Shown: positions 10,637-19,701 of the stretch, one piece after another
Layout: each line of letters begins with the position of its first letter
How positions within the stretch are numbered: position 1 is the stretch's first letter
Assembly: GCA_018970325.1 (NCBI GenBank)
Contig: JAGWWP010000006.1
Span: forward strand, 1 to 64,000
Direction of reading: 5' to 3'
Length of the DNA: 64,000 nucleotides
DNA from: Cyanobacteria bacterium REEB446
GTDB lineage: Bacteria; Cyanobacteriota; Vampirovibrionia; LMEP-6097
The notes under the pieces: generated by a model
The model's database searches: none
What the model saw: only the letters and a program-made list of their open reading frames with translations
Told to the model about the DNA's origin: nothing
Position numbers and translations under genes: made by a program

Positions 10637-12046
10637 TTATATTCTTCGCTCATTATTTTTGATTTTAAGGTGATCTAAAACCTTACCAGAGTCACCCAAA
10701 AAGCTCACTGCCATGGAGTCTGGTCTTATTTTTAAAATCAACGCACCTGGCTTACCAAGTGCTTTAGCTGTAAAACTAGAATGCTTTAATTTACTATTAG
10801 TCCATGCGGAACCAGCAGTACCAGCAAGCATATAAATAGTACCCTCATGCCTATCATAACGAGAGGTATTCGCCTCAGAGATCTTCGCAGCAAAATGCGA
10901 GCGAATTCGCCCATCTTTAATAGGGAATGTTCTCTGATAAGTATGTATGTGACCGCTTATCATTAAATCCACATCGAACTTATCATTAAGTTCAAGCATC
11001 TTAGTTTTAAAAGTATATTCAGAAACCTCGGCAATTTTAGAATTTTTCTTAGTCTGATCAAAAAACTGAGATTTTAAAGGATAATGACTCATCACGATTT
11101 TCCATTTACCATCAGTGACCGCCTTTAAATCCTTATCTAGCCAATCAAACATCTGCTTGTAATTACAATCAAGTGCAATAGTATCTAAAACCACAAAATG
11201 AGCAGGCCCGTACTCTACTGAATAATAAGCTTCTGTCCCGGAAGGCTTTCCACCACCTTCACCTTTAGTCGGTAAATTAAAAAGGTCGAAATACACTCCC
11301 TGAGGGCGAGGACATGAAACTGCATAAATGTTACCAGTAGCTTCTATACCTTGATCATGATTACCGTAACAGGTATAAAGAGGCACTTGATAAAAAATAT
11401 CCTGATAAATATTAAAGAATGCCTTATCGAAATATTCTTCAGAACCAAAAGGATAAACATTGTCTCCCAAGGTGAAAATAAGATTCGGCAGAGTCTTTTC
11501 ATATTCCAGAAGTGAATCTCTGACTTTAACTTGAGTTTTCTTAAAATATTTCTGAAAATCCTGAGCTATAGCCGTACCCGGATCACCTAAAACCCACACC
11601 TTAATCTCCTTTACAGGATCTACTGGTGATGGTGCTATAAAACTGAAAAAATCTTTATGAGCTGGGATCATCACACCACGCGCGTCTGACTCAGTAATTT
11701 GATAAAAGTAGCGACGATTAGGCTCAAGAGCAGTGAGTTTAATTTCATGAGAAGTACGAATAATTTTATCTACAGCTTTTTGATTTATATCTGTAAGTCC
11801 TTTGCCATAACGGACTTCTGCCCGGCACGCAGTTTTCGTCTTAAAATGAATAAACACAGAGCCATCTGATATCACATTCTGTAAATAAGGAGCTCTTGCT
11901 AAGCGATGTGAAGGTATCGCTAAGACTGGATTTGCAGAAAATATGAAAACAGTAAATACTAAGAAGAGATTTAAACAATGGCAGACTGATTTAGGTAAAA
12001 GCTTCATTAGGGTTATAGACCTTAAATAAATTCTAACAGAGATCAA
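10637..12046 (-). CDS. exported metallophosphoesterase / purple acid phosphatase-like
   Basis: Signal peptide; VLGDPGTA, TLGDNVYP, GNHDQ, MSHYPL, SGHIHTYQRTFP metallophosphatase motifs; N-terminal Fn3-like RAPYLQNV. Confidence 0.85.
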   Translation of the reverse strand: MISVRIYLRSITLMKLLPKSVCHCLNLFLVFTVFIFSANPVLAIPSHRLARAPYLQNVISDGSVFIHFKTKTACRAEVRYGKGLTDINQKAVDKIIRTSHEIKLTALEPNRRYFYQITESDARGVMIPAHKDFFSFIAPSPVDPVKEIKVWVLGDPGTAIAQDFQKYFKKTQVKVRDSLLEYEKTLPNLIFTLGDNVYPFGSEEYFDKAFFNIYQDIFYQVPLYTCYGNHDQGIEATGNIYAVSCPRPQGVYFDLFNLPTKGEGGGKPSGTEAYYSVEYGPAHFVVLDTIALDCNYKQMFDWLDKDLKAVTDGKWKIVMSHYPLKSQFFDQTKKNSKIAEVSEYTFKTKMLELNDKFDVDLMISGHIHTYQRTFPIKDGRIRSHFAAKISEANTSRYDRHEGTIYMLAGTAGSAWTNSKLKHSSFTAKALGKPGALILKIRPDSMAVSFLGDSGKVLDHLKIKNNERRI

Positions 12047-13203
12047 TGCAGTACTCTAAAGGCACTAATTTCTCCGAGGCATTTCATCATCAAAGCTCGA
12101 AAATAAATAATAATTCTAAAATTAAAACTTAAATAGCTGATTAAGCTTAAACACATTAATGATAGTAATTTTAAAATTAAATAAACTGGAATCGCCATAA
12201 TTTTCATACTTAAAAACTGTTTTAAAACTTTTGGCAGCTTCCTTATCAGAAACACTGGCATGCCGATCATCCCTGCTTGCCCATTTTCAAAAAGATCTGC
12301 CCGATTGAAAGCTAACCAAGTGAGGCTTTTCCCAGATTTAAAATACCAATCACAGATATATTTTCCACTCATTCTTTGCTTAGTTACAGGGTGGGTAACT
12401 TGAGTATCACCCCAATAGTAAATAGAAACCTGCTCTTTTAAAGCTGTTCTGAAAAATTCAGTATCTTCATGCAAGCCAAAACCCAGAGCAGAGCTGCCTA
12501 CGCCTAATTCAGTATTAAAAATTCCTATTTTTTCAAACACCGATCGAGAAATTAACATCACAGCACCAATTGGATTCGCTACTTTTAAATTTTCAAAAAC
12601 GAAAGGATATGTTCGGCTCTCTGAACCATAATCGTGTGAAGGAAAAACCGAAGGACTTAATGCAAAAGGTGGTTTAAAGCTGAGCCATTTTGGTTTTTCC
12701 GACTCCCACTCTGGAACAATCCTAACCGAAGCAATAAAAGGCTCAGTCACTAAAAGTCCCCGCAGATTCATTAATAAATTTAATAAAAACGAATCTGCAA
12801 GACGAATATCATCATCTAAAAAAACAAGATATTCACCAGTAAACTTTTCAATCGCAGCATTACGAGCGTGAGACAGACCTTGTTTTTTTTCAAAAATATA
12901 AATAGCTGAGTATTTCACCCTAGTATTTAAATTATTTGAGGGCAAAGAAGCGAAATGCAATTCAAATTTTTCAATAAACGATTTATAACATTCTTCTGTA
13001 GCATCATTAGAATTATTGTTAATCAACAGAAATTCAATTTCTAACAATTTGTTCAGTATTCCACTCTCAGCATCAATCTCTTGATTAATAGTCCAAGAAT
13101 TTAAATAAGACCCAAGTTCATTACACTGTTTAAAAAAATCTTCTGTTACTAATTTTAAATAGCTCAGGCGATTATAAGTACATATAGCGAAACTGATTTT
13201 CAT
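12043..13203 (-). CDS. family 2 glycosyltransferase
   Basis: MKISFAICTYNRLSYL, NAAIEKFTGEYLVFLDDDI; overlaps the stop of the neighbouring ORF. Confidence 0.85.
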   Translation of the reverse strand: MKISFAICTYNRLSYLKLVTEDFFKQCNELGSYLNSWTINQEIDAESGILNKLLEIEFLLINNNSNDATEECYKSFIEKFELHFASLPSNNLNTRVKYSAIYIFEKKQGLSHARNAAIEKFTGEYLVFLDDDIRLADSFLLNLLMNLRGLLVTEPFIASVRIVPEWESEKPKWLSFKPPFALSPSVFPSHDYGSESRTYPFVFENLKVANPIGAVMLISRSVFEKIGIFNTELGVGSSALGFGLHEDTEFFRTALKEQVSIYYWGDTQVTHPVTKQRMSGKYICDWYFKSGKSLTWLAFNRADLFENGQAGMIGMPVFLIRKLPKVLKQFLSMKIMAIPVYLILKLLSLMCLSLISYLSFNFRIIIYFRALMMKCLGEISAFRVLH

Positions 13204-13230
13204 TAATTTTAGGAATTACCGCAGAAAAGA

Positions 13231-13280
13231 ATCATGAGGACGACGAAAACGCAGAAATTGAAGTTTGCGAGCGGTCCCAT
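13231..13280 (+). repeat. dispersed GAAAACGCAGAAATTGGAGTT-family repeat copy
   Basis: ATCATGAGGACGACGAAAACGCAGAAATTGAAGTTTGCGAGCGGTCCCAT; 37 nt identical in inverse orientation to 6434-6470. Confidence 0.85.
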
Positions 13281-13315
13281 GATATAAAGTTACTATACAA
13301 GCTAAAATAGTCCTA

Positions 13316-14413
13316 GTGCAAATTCTAGTCACTGGCTGTGCTGGTTATATCGGCTCAATAATATGCCAAACCTTAATTCAAGAAAACCATTCGGTAATTG
13401 GCCTAGATAATTTATCTACAGGCTTTCATGAAAATATTCCCCAAGCAGTTAAATTTTACGAAGGGGATATCGCAAATATCACATTATTAAAAAAAATCAA
13501 GAATTCTCACCCTGAGCTCAATTCAGTGATACACCTAGCTGGCTTCATAGAAGTAGCAGAATCCGTAAAAAATCCTGAAAAATATTTCGATAATAATTTT
13601 CATAAAGCTAAATTATTTCTAGACTCCCTAGAAAACTTAAACTTTAAAAATATTATATTCTCTAGCACAGCGGCGGTTTATGGCATTCCACAAGGATATG
13701 ACTCCATAAATCCATTAAATGATGGCACTATAAATGAAGATAGCGTTCTTGCACCAATTAATCCCTATGGGTCTTCTAAGCTTGAATTCGAAAAAGCTAT
13801 CCAGGCTTCCACTTTAAATTACATAATATTTCGATTCTTTAATGTAGCTGGTGCCAACGGGGTTTTAGGTGAATGCCATCAGCCCGAAACACATCTAATC
13901 CCTTTATTATTAGACTTTGCACTAGGGATGCGAGAGGACTTCAGTATCTATGGTAACGACTATCCGACAGCAGATGGTACAGCTATTAGGGATTATATTC
14001 ATGTTAAGGACCTAGCCCAAGCTCATTTACTAGCCCTAGAAGCACTTTGCAACAATTTACAAAATGAAAACATCACTGAGCATAAAGCTTCAGAGCCTAA
14101 TGCAACGAATAACACTAATATCAAGGGATCTAGAAATATAAATCAAATCTATAACCTCGGCTACGGCCAAGGTTTTTCTGTAAAAGAGATAGTAAACTTT
14201 ACTGAAAAACTAATTAATCGAAAAATAAACTATGGGTTAAAGCCCCGCCGCCTCGGTGACCCTGCCTATCTTGTTGCCAGTCCAGAAAAAGCCTTAAGAC
14301 TTCTAGGCTTTCAGCCTAAATTTAACTCCATAGAGACTATAATTAAGGATGCTTTAGAGCATAGAAGAACTTGGTACAGAAAAGACCAGTACACAGCGTA
14401 CAATAGTCTCTAA
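13316..14413 (+). CDS. galE: UDP-glucose 4-epimerase
   Basis: MQILVTGCAGYIGS, HLAGFIEVAESV, YGSSKLEFE, RFFNVAGA; GTG start. Confidence 0.9.
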   Translation: MQILVTGCAGYIGSIICQTLIQENHSVIGLDNLSTGFHENIPQAVKFYEGDIANITLLKKIKNSHPELNSVIHLAGFIEVAESVKNPEKYFDNNFHKAKLFLDSLENLNFKNIIFSSTAAVYGIPQGYDSINPLNDGTINEDSVLAPINPYGSSKLEFEKAIQASTLNYIIFRFFNVAGANGVLGECHQPETHLIPLLLDFALGMREDFSIYGNDYPTADGTAIRDYIHVKDLAQAHLLALEALCNNLQNENITEHKASEPNATNNTNIKGSRNINQIYNLGYGQGFSVKEIVNFTEKLINRKINYGLKPRRLGDPAYLVASPEKALRLLGFQPKFNSIETIIKDALEHRRTWYRKDQYTAYNSL

Positions 14414-14435
14414 AAGTGAATCTCACACCTAAGTC

Positions 14436-15413
14436 ATGAATATAATGAAAATCCAAAGACCTATTTTCATAATTTCTTCTCCACGCAGTGGTTCATCATT
14501 GCTTTTCAAATTATTAAGCGAAAGTCCCGAGCTATGGTCTAGTTACCGTGAATCTCATTATCTTTGGCAAAAATTCCTAAAAGATAAACGTGATCCCATA
14601 TTCTCTATGCATTTAGATGAAAAAGATTTCAGGAGTGAAGATCAAGAGGAATTAGAAAACTTATATCATCTAAACACCTTTAATAATGAGAACTTCGGAG
14701 AATTAACTCGTATTTTATTTTTCAGAGAAAACCTGAAGCCTCTGTTTAAGAGCTACCTACAGATAAATAAATTCTTCAAAGAAAACATATTAGAACTCAA
14801 GGATTATCGAATTATAGATAAAACCCCGCCTAATGTATTTCGCATAAAATACATTGATAAATTATTCCCTGATGCTAAATATATTTTTCTAACACGAGAT
14901 GGCAGAGCTAATATCAGCTCCTTGATTGATGCCTGGCTCTCTAATGGTAAGCTATTCGATTTTAAATTTAGAGAATTCCACGAATATAATTCACAGCTAA
15001 ATATTAATGGCTATTCTGGTAAAGTCTGGAAATTTTTAAATCCACCTAATTGGGAGGAGTATTTATCAGGTAAAAGCATAGAAGAAGTCTGTGCCTTCCA
15101 GTGGCTTACAGCTAATGAATATGCCTTAGATGCTTTTAGTGAAATGGCTTCAGAAAAATACTTACACGTTCGCTACGAAGATATTTTAGCCAATCGAGTA
15201 AATAGTATTAAAGACATCTGTGATTTCTGTGAAATTGGGTTCTCGACAGGCATTCAGAGAATGATAAACATAGACCCTCAAGTCTCAGTTGTTTCTGCTC
15301 CTAGGCTGGATAAATGGTTAAAGAATAAGGATAAGATTGATAGGATCTCTCAGCACATAAACAGCTTACAAGAAAGGCTTGGGTACCCTAGCTCACAACC
15401 AGTAAATCATTAA
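14436..15413 (+). CDS. sulfotransferase family protein
   Basis: PIFIISSPRSGSSLLFKLLSE (5'-PSB) and FLTRDGRANISSL (3'-PB) PAPS-binding motifs. Confidence 0.82.
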   Translation: MNIMKIQRPIFIISSPRSGSSLLFKLLSESPELWSSYRESHYLWQKFLKDKRDPIFSMHLDEKDFRSEDQEELENLYHLNTFNNENFGELTRILFFRENLKPLFKSYLQINKFFKENILELKDYRIIDKTPPNVFRIKYIDKLFPDAKYIFLTRDGRANISSLIDAWLSNGKLFDFKFREFHEYNSQLNINGYSGKVWKFLNPPNWEEYLSGKSIEEVCAFQWLTANEYALDAFSEMASEKYLHVRYEDILANRVNSIKDICDFCEIGFSTGIQRMINIDPQVSVVSAPRLDKWLKNKDKIDRISQHINSLQERLGYPSSQPVNH

Positions 15414-16037
15414 TCTTTCGGTTTATTTTTATATTCATCACTTCTTAAAAACTGCTCTTGTATATCTGTTAAAGACATGCCCTCATCAAATTTTTGCTGC
15501 CAATATTTTTTGCCTTCTGGGTCAGAGTCTCTACCTAAAATATCTTGATAAAAGCCTTCTATCGGATCTTCATTTCTTAATTTAATATCTTCCAATGTGG
15601 CTTTACCTTCTTCAAGAACTTTAGTATCCGTAGAAGCTCCCGACGTCTTAGCACTCGCAGTATTCCCAGTAGCTGCCTTTTCTTCTGCTTTCTTCCTAGC
15701 TTCGTCTGCTTCTGCTTCCTCTCTCATGGCCTTACGCTGAGCTGAGATACTGCTATATCTCGAATTAGTAGTTTTTATAATAGAACCATAATCTAAGTCA
15801 TTTGTTATTTTAATATCTGAAAAAATTGAAACATCATCTTCGCCAAGAGCATCTAAACGATTTGTTGAACTTTTAGAACTTGAACTAGATGAAGATGATG
15901 TACTACTTGATGTAGAAGAAGATGAACCACCTGTCTTTTCCTCCTCTGCGGCTTCCGCCTCCGCCTTCAATGGTAATTTTAGTATTCCAAGAGTCTTTTT
16001 TAGTATTTGCGGCGGTTATATAATTACTGTAATCCAT
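15410..16037 (-). pseudogene. DUF4214-domain protein with Ser-rich linker, apparently frameshifted near its 5' end
   Basis: FYQDILGRDSDPEGKKYWQQKFDEGMSLTDIQEQFLRSDEYKN; ORF track gives a TTG start at 15970, but a strong SD and ATG (16035-16037) lie upstream in another frame (MDYSNYITAANTKKDSWNTKITIE...). Confidence 0.6.
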
Positions 16038-16209
16038 GTTAATTCTCCTTAAATACTTGTTTGGCTTCTAAAAGCTCGCAGTCCATTCCCAAAATTCTAT
16101 CTGAGACTTAATGATTCCTTATTTACAGATAATGAATAATCCATTTGCGTACCGATCTAAACCCTTACAGGAGCCTAGCAAATAAAAGTTAAAATCAAGT
16201 TATGAAAAA

Positions 16210-16797
16210 CTAATCCAAATAAAAAGTAGTCACAACTTTATTTAAGCTATGAGCATATTTTAAAGAATCTTTAAGAGTATTACTATCACGATAAAGGAAA
16301 CAGATTAACTGCTGGCACTCATAAATTATCTCTTGATTACAAAGACGGCTAGCATCAGCTAAAAGCATATGTGTCCATTCTGGATGCTCCGTAATATTTT
16401 TAACACCAATCAATTGATCCTGGACTTCTTTAATCTGCTGCTGTAAAGTCTGCGGCAGAACGACTTTCAGTCTATCAGCATTACCTCTAAGAGCACCTTT
16501 AATCGTCGCATAGTTAGTACCACAGTAGCCACCACTAGTGATGATAGTATTTCCAGCTACAGTTAAGCCAAAGGCTATCATTTCAATAATCTTAATCTGG
16601 CTCATAGATAGATCACGGCTGCCTATCATCGCCACTTTCTTTCCAGCTGCATCTTGGATATTTTTAAACTCTTCGCTTAAATCTTGGACAGATGGGCTAT
16701 CTAAAAAGCTACTGGCTTCAGACGTCACAAACGAATCCACCTGATTCATTGGTGAATGTGAAGCTATAGTTTCAGAAAGAATCAAATTACCCATCAT
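16210..16797 (-). CDS. SLOG/DprA-like Rossmann nucleotide-binding protein
   Basis: KKVAMIGSRDLS...GNTIITSGGYCGTNYATIKGALRGNADRLKVVLP resembles the DprA/SLOG fold core. Confidence 0.6.
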   Translation of the reverse strand: MMGNLILSETIASHSPMNQVDSFVTSEASSFLDSPSVQDLSEEFKNIQDAAGKKVAMIGSRDLSMSQIKIIEMIAFGLTVAGNTIITSGGYCGTNYATIKGALRGNADRLKVVLPQTLQQQIKEVQDQLIGVKNITEHPEWTHMLLADASRLCNQEIIYECQQLICFLYRDSNTLKDSLKYAHSLNKVVTTFYLD

Positions 16798-16815
16798 GAT
16801 TTACAATTATTATAC

Positions 16816-19356
16816 GTGAATTTAGATACCCACAGTACAGATAAAAAGATTAGCATTTTGACTGGTTTAAATCCAGCACAAAAATTAGCAGTCGAACAAC
16901 GCGGAGCACCCCTCTTAGTGCTAGCTGGAGCGGGTAGTGGTAAAACCAAGGTACTTACGCATCGCATAGCCCACATGATACTTTCAGGGATACACCCCGC
17001 AAACATTCTAGCTGTTACTTTCACTAATAAAGCAGCTAAAGAGATGAAAGAAAGACTGACTAAGATTATCGGCGAGGAAGATGTGAAATATTCTTGGATA
17101 GGTACTTTTCACTCTATCTGTGCAAGATTGCTAAGAACTGAAATAGAAAAAATCCGCATAACTGCCCCAGATGGCTCTATTAAGATTTGGAATAAGAATT
17201 TCGTTATATTCGATGAAACAGACACCATAAATATAGTTAAAGAAGCGATTAAATCACTAGACTTAGACCCTAAAATATATGTTCCGAAGACTATCCGCTA
17301 CCGCATTAGCGAAGCCAAAAATGAAAAAAGAACAGCTAAAGATTTTAATGGACAAGCCGTAGATTTTAGAGAGGAACGCGTGGCCCAAATTTACGCTAAA
17401 TATGAAGACTTAATGGCAAAAAACAACGCACTCGACTTTGATGATTTATTACTCTTTACTGTGCATTTACTTTCTCAAGATGAGGAAAGTCGTCAATATT
17501 TTCATAGTCGCTTCAAACATATATTAGTAGATGAATATCAGGATACTAATCACACTCAATATGAGATGATACGTTTACTCGCTGAAGGCTGTCTAAAAAA
17601 TGAAAGAAAAGATCCTCAGCATTATGATCCTGAAAAACTCTGGACATCAGGAAATAAGTCGCTTACCGTCGTAGGCGATGTCGATCAAAGTATCTATTCT
17701 TGGCGTGGAGCAGATTTCAAGATTATTATTGGCTTTCAGAATGATTACCCCAATGCTGATTTAATTAAATTAGAAGAGAACTATCGTTCTACTGGAAATA
17801 TCTTAGCCGTCGCAAACAGAATCATAGAGAACAACTCAGAGCGTATAGAAAAGAACCTGCAAGCAACTAAAATAGATGGTGAAAAAATAAGTGTATTCGA
17901 AGCTCAGGATGAATTAGAAGAAGCACAGTATATCAGTGCTGAAATCCAAAGACGAGTTGCCGCAGGAACTAATCGCATAAAAGATTTCGCCATACTTTAT
18001 CGAACTAACGTACAGTCAAGAGTTCTAGAGGAAGCACTACTCAGGAGAAATATTCCATATGTCATAGTGGGTGGCTTTAGATTTTACGATAGAAAAGAGA
18101 TTAAAGATATGATCTCCTACATGAAAGTACTTTACAATCCCGCTGACAGCCAAAGCTTAAAGCGCATTATCAATGAGCCTCGCAGATCCATCGGTGCTAC
18201 GACTATAACTAAAATAGAAGAACACGCTGACCAATTCGGCTACACACTATACAGGGCCTTATTAGAGATAGATGAAATCTCTAGCCTCTCAGATAGCGTA
18301 AAGAAAAAAATCAAAGATTTTACGAATCTAATAGAAGAACTTCGTTTAGCTGAGAAGTCTCTAGATCTTGGTGATTTAGTCGATGACATTTTCCATAAAA
18401 CTGGCTACTCAGATATGCTGAATACCTCTAATGATGCGGAGTCTGAATCCAGAGTAGAAAATATTCAAGAATTAATTGGCGTAGCCACTGACTACGGCTT
18501 AAACGCAGAGGATAACTCACTATCAGCCTTTCTTGCAGAGATTTCACTATTGAGTGAAATTGATAATTCCAAACAGAATACGAGTGCTGTCACCATGATG
18601 ACCCTGCATGCAGCTAAGGGACTAGAGTTTCCAGTAGTATTTCTCACGGGCATGGAAGAAGGTATTTTTCCACACCAACGCAGCTTAGATGCCAAAGACA
18701 AAACCCAACTTGAAGAAGAAAGAAGATTAATGTATGTCGGCGTAACTAGAGCTGAAGATAAACTCTTTATGACTCATGCACGCCGTCGAAGGATTTTTGG
18801 GCAAACCGATTTCTGTATGCCGAGTAGATTCTTGGGTGAAGCACCTAGAGAGCTTCTTATCGGATATTATGGCGAATCACAAACAAATGACTCTGGATCA
18901 AGCCGTACTGCTAATTTAGGTAATAAAAATTTAAATAAAGGCTTTGAGAGGGAAAGCTTTACTGATAATAATTTCAGCCCTAGTGGTTTTGGAGCGAATA
19001 AGAATCCGACTACCATTAAACGCCCAGGTTTTACCAATAGTAATTTTGGCGGAAGTACCTCTAATAATAATTCAAGCTTTGGTAATAACTCTCGTCACAG
19101 CCAAGCAAGCAGCTCCGTCTCTAATTATTACGATGAAGGCAGGGGCATGGCAGCAAGGCAAGAAGCACGCAAGGTAGCAGCTAACTTTAAAATAGAGTTT
19201 GAAGTTGGCGATACAGTTAAGCATGCCAAGTTTGGCGAAGGGAAAGTTACTCAGGTATTAGGTTCAGCTGAAAAAGTTCTTTATAATATTGAATTTGCAG
19301 AGGGGCAGAAGAAGTTGCTTGATCCGAATTTTGCCAAGCTCATCAAGATCAAGTAA
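16816..19356 (+). CDS. pcrA: UvrD/PcrA-type ATP-dependent DNA helicase
   Basis: LNPAQKLAVE, LAGAGSGKTKVLTHRIA, VDEYQDTN, GDVDQSIYSWRGAD, TLHAAKGLEFPVVFL; C-terminal PcrA-like VKHAKFGEGKV domain. Confidence 0.95.
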   Translation: MNLDTHSTDKKISILTGLNPAQKLAVEQRGAPLLVLAGAGSGKTKVLTHRIAHMILSGIHPANILAVTFTNKAAKEMKERLTKIIGEEDVKYSWIGTFHSICARLLRTEIEKIRITAPDGSIKIWNKNFVIFDETDTINIVKEAIKSLDLDPKIYVPKTIRYRISEAKNEKRTAKDFNGQAVDFREERVAQIYAKYEDLMAKNNALDFDDLLLFTVHLLSQDEESRQYFHSRFKHILVDEYQDTNHTQYEMIRLLAEGCLKNERKDPQHYDPEKLWTSGNKSLTVVGDVDQSIYSWRGADFKIIIGFQNDYPNADLIKLEENYRSTGNILAVANRIIENNSERIEKNLQATKIDGEKISVFEAQDELEEAQYISAEIQRRVAAGTNRIKDFAILYRTNVQSRVLEEALLRRNIPYVIVGGFRFYDRKEIKDMISYMKVLYNPADSQSLKRIINEPRRSIGATTITKIEEHADQFGYTLYRALLEIDEISSLSDSVKKKIKDFTNLIEELRLAEKSLDLGDLVDDIFHKTGYSDMLNTSNDAESESRVENIQELIGVATDYGLNAEDNSLSAFLAEISLLSEIDNSKQNTSAVTMMTLHAAKGLEFPVVFLTGMEEGIFPHQRSLDAKDKTQLEEERRLMYVGVTRAEDKLFMTHARRRRIFGQTDFCMPSRFLGEAPRELLIGYYGESQTNDSGSSRTANLGNKNLNKGFERESFTDNNFSPSGFGANKNPTTIKRPGFTNSNFGGSTSNNNSSFGNNSRHSQASSSVSNYYDEGRGMAARQEARKVAANFKIEFEVGDTVKHAKFGEGKVTQVLGSAEKVLYNIEFAEGQKKLLDPNFAKLIKIK

Positions 19357-19363
19357 TTGTGGT

Positions 19364-19450
19364 CATGTGACTAACACATTCGGTTCATTTCGTCCCACTC
19401 TTGCAGAGCGGGTCCCCAAGCTTCATTCACTCAAATGTGTTAGTCACATG
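19364..19450. repeat. 17-bp perfect inverted repeat
   Basis: CATGTGACTAACACATT (19364-19380) / AATGTGTTAGTCACATG (19434-19450). Confidence 0.85.
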
Positions 19451-19489
19451 AGATTTACCTGATTTTGCTTCGCTCGGATTAGGATGGGA

Positions 19490-19520
19490 GCTTGAGGCAA
19501 AACAAAGTTTTGCCTCAAGC
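19490..19520. repeat. 14-bp perfect hairpin with 3-nt loop
   Basis: GCTTGAGGCAAAAC-AAA-GTTTTGCCTCAAGC. Confidence 0.85.
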
Positions 19521-19640
19521 CTGCTTTTGTTGTTTTATATTTTTCAAGTTTGTATTTTATAATTGCTGAGATATGGATGATCATTTGATGAAGCTCTTCT
19601 TTGGTAAGCCCCTGAGAAAATTTAAACCATTCGAGAATTT

Positions 19641-19687
19641 CATAATTAGATAAAACTGGAATTTGATTCCAGTTTTATCTAATTATG
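19641..19687. promoter_or_regulatory. 22-bp perfect inverted repeat directly upstream of AAA/DUF4143 gene
   Basis: CATAATTAGATAAAACTGGAAT-TTG-ATTCCAGTTTTATCTAATTATG then GGTAAAATATAGCT-ATG. Confidence 0.85.
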
Positions 19688-19701
19688 GGTAAAATATAGC
19701 T

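Noticed and set aside
18944-19177. Out-of-frame ORF in pcrA 3' region
   Set aside because: Shadow of the low-complexity Ser/Asn/Gly linker of the helicase.
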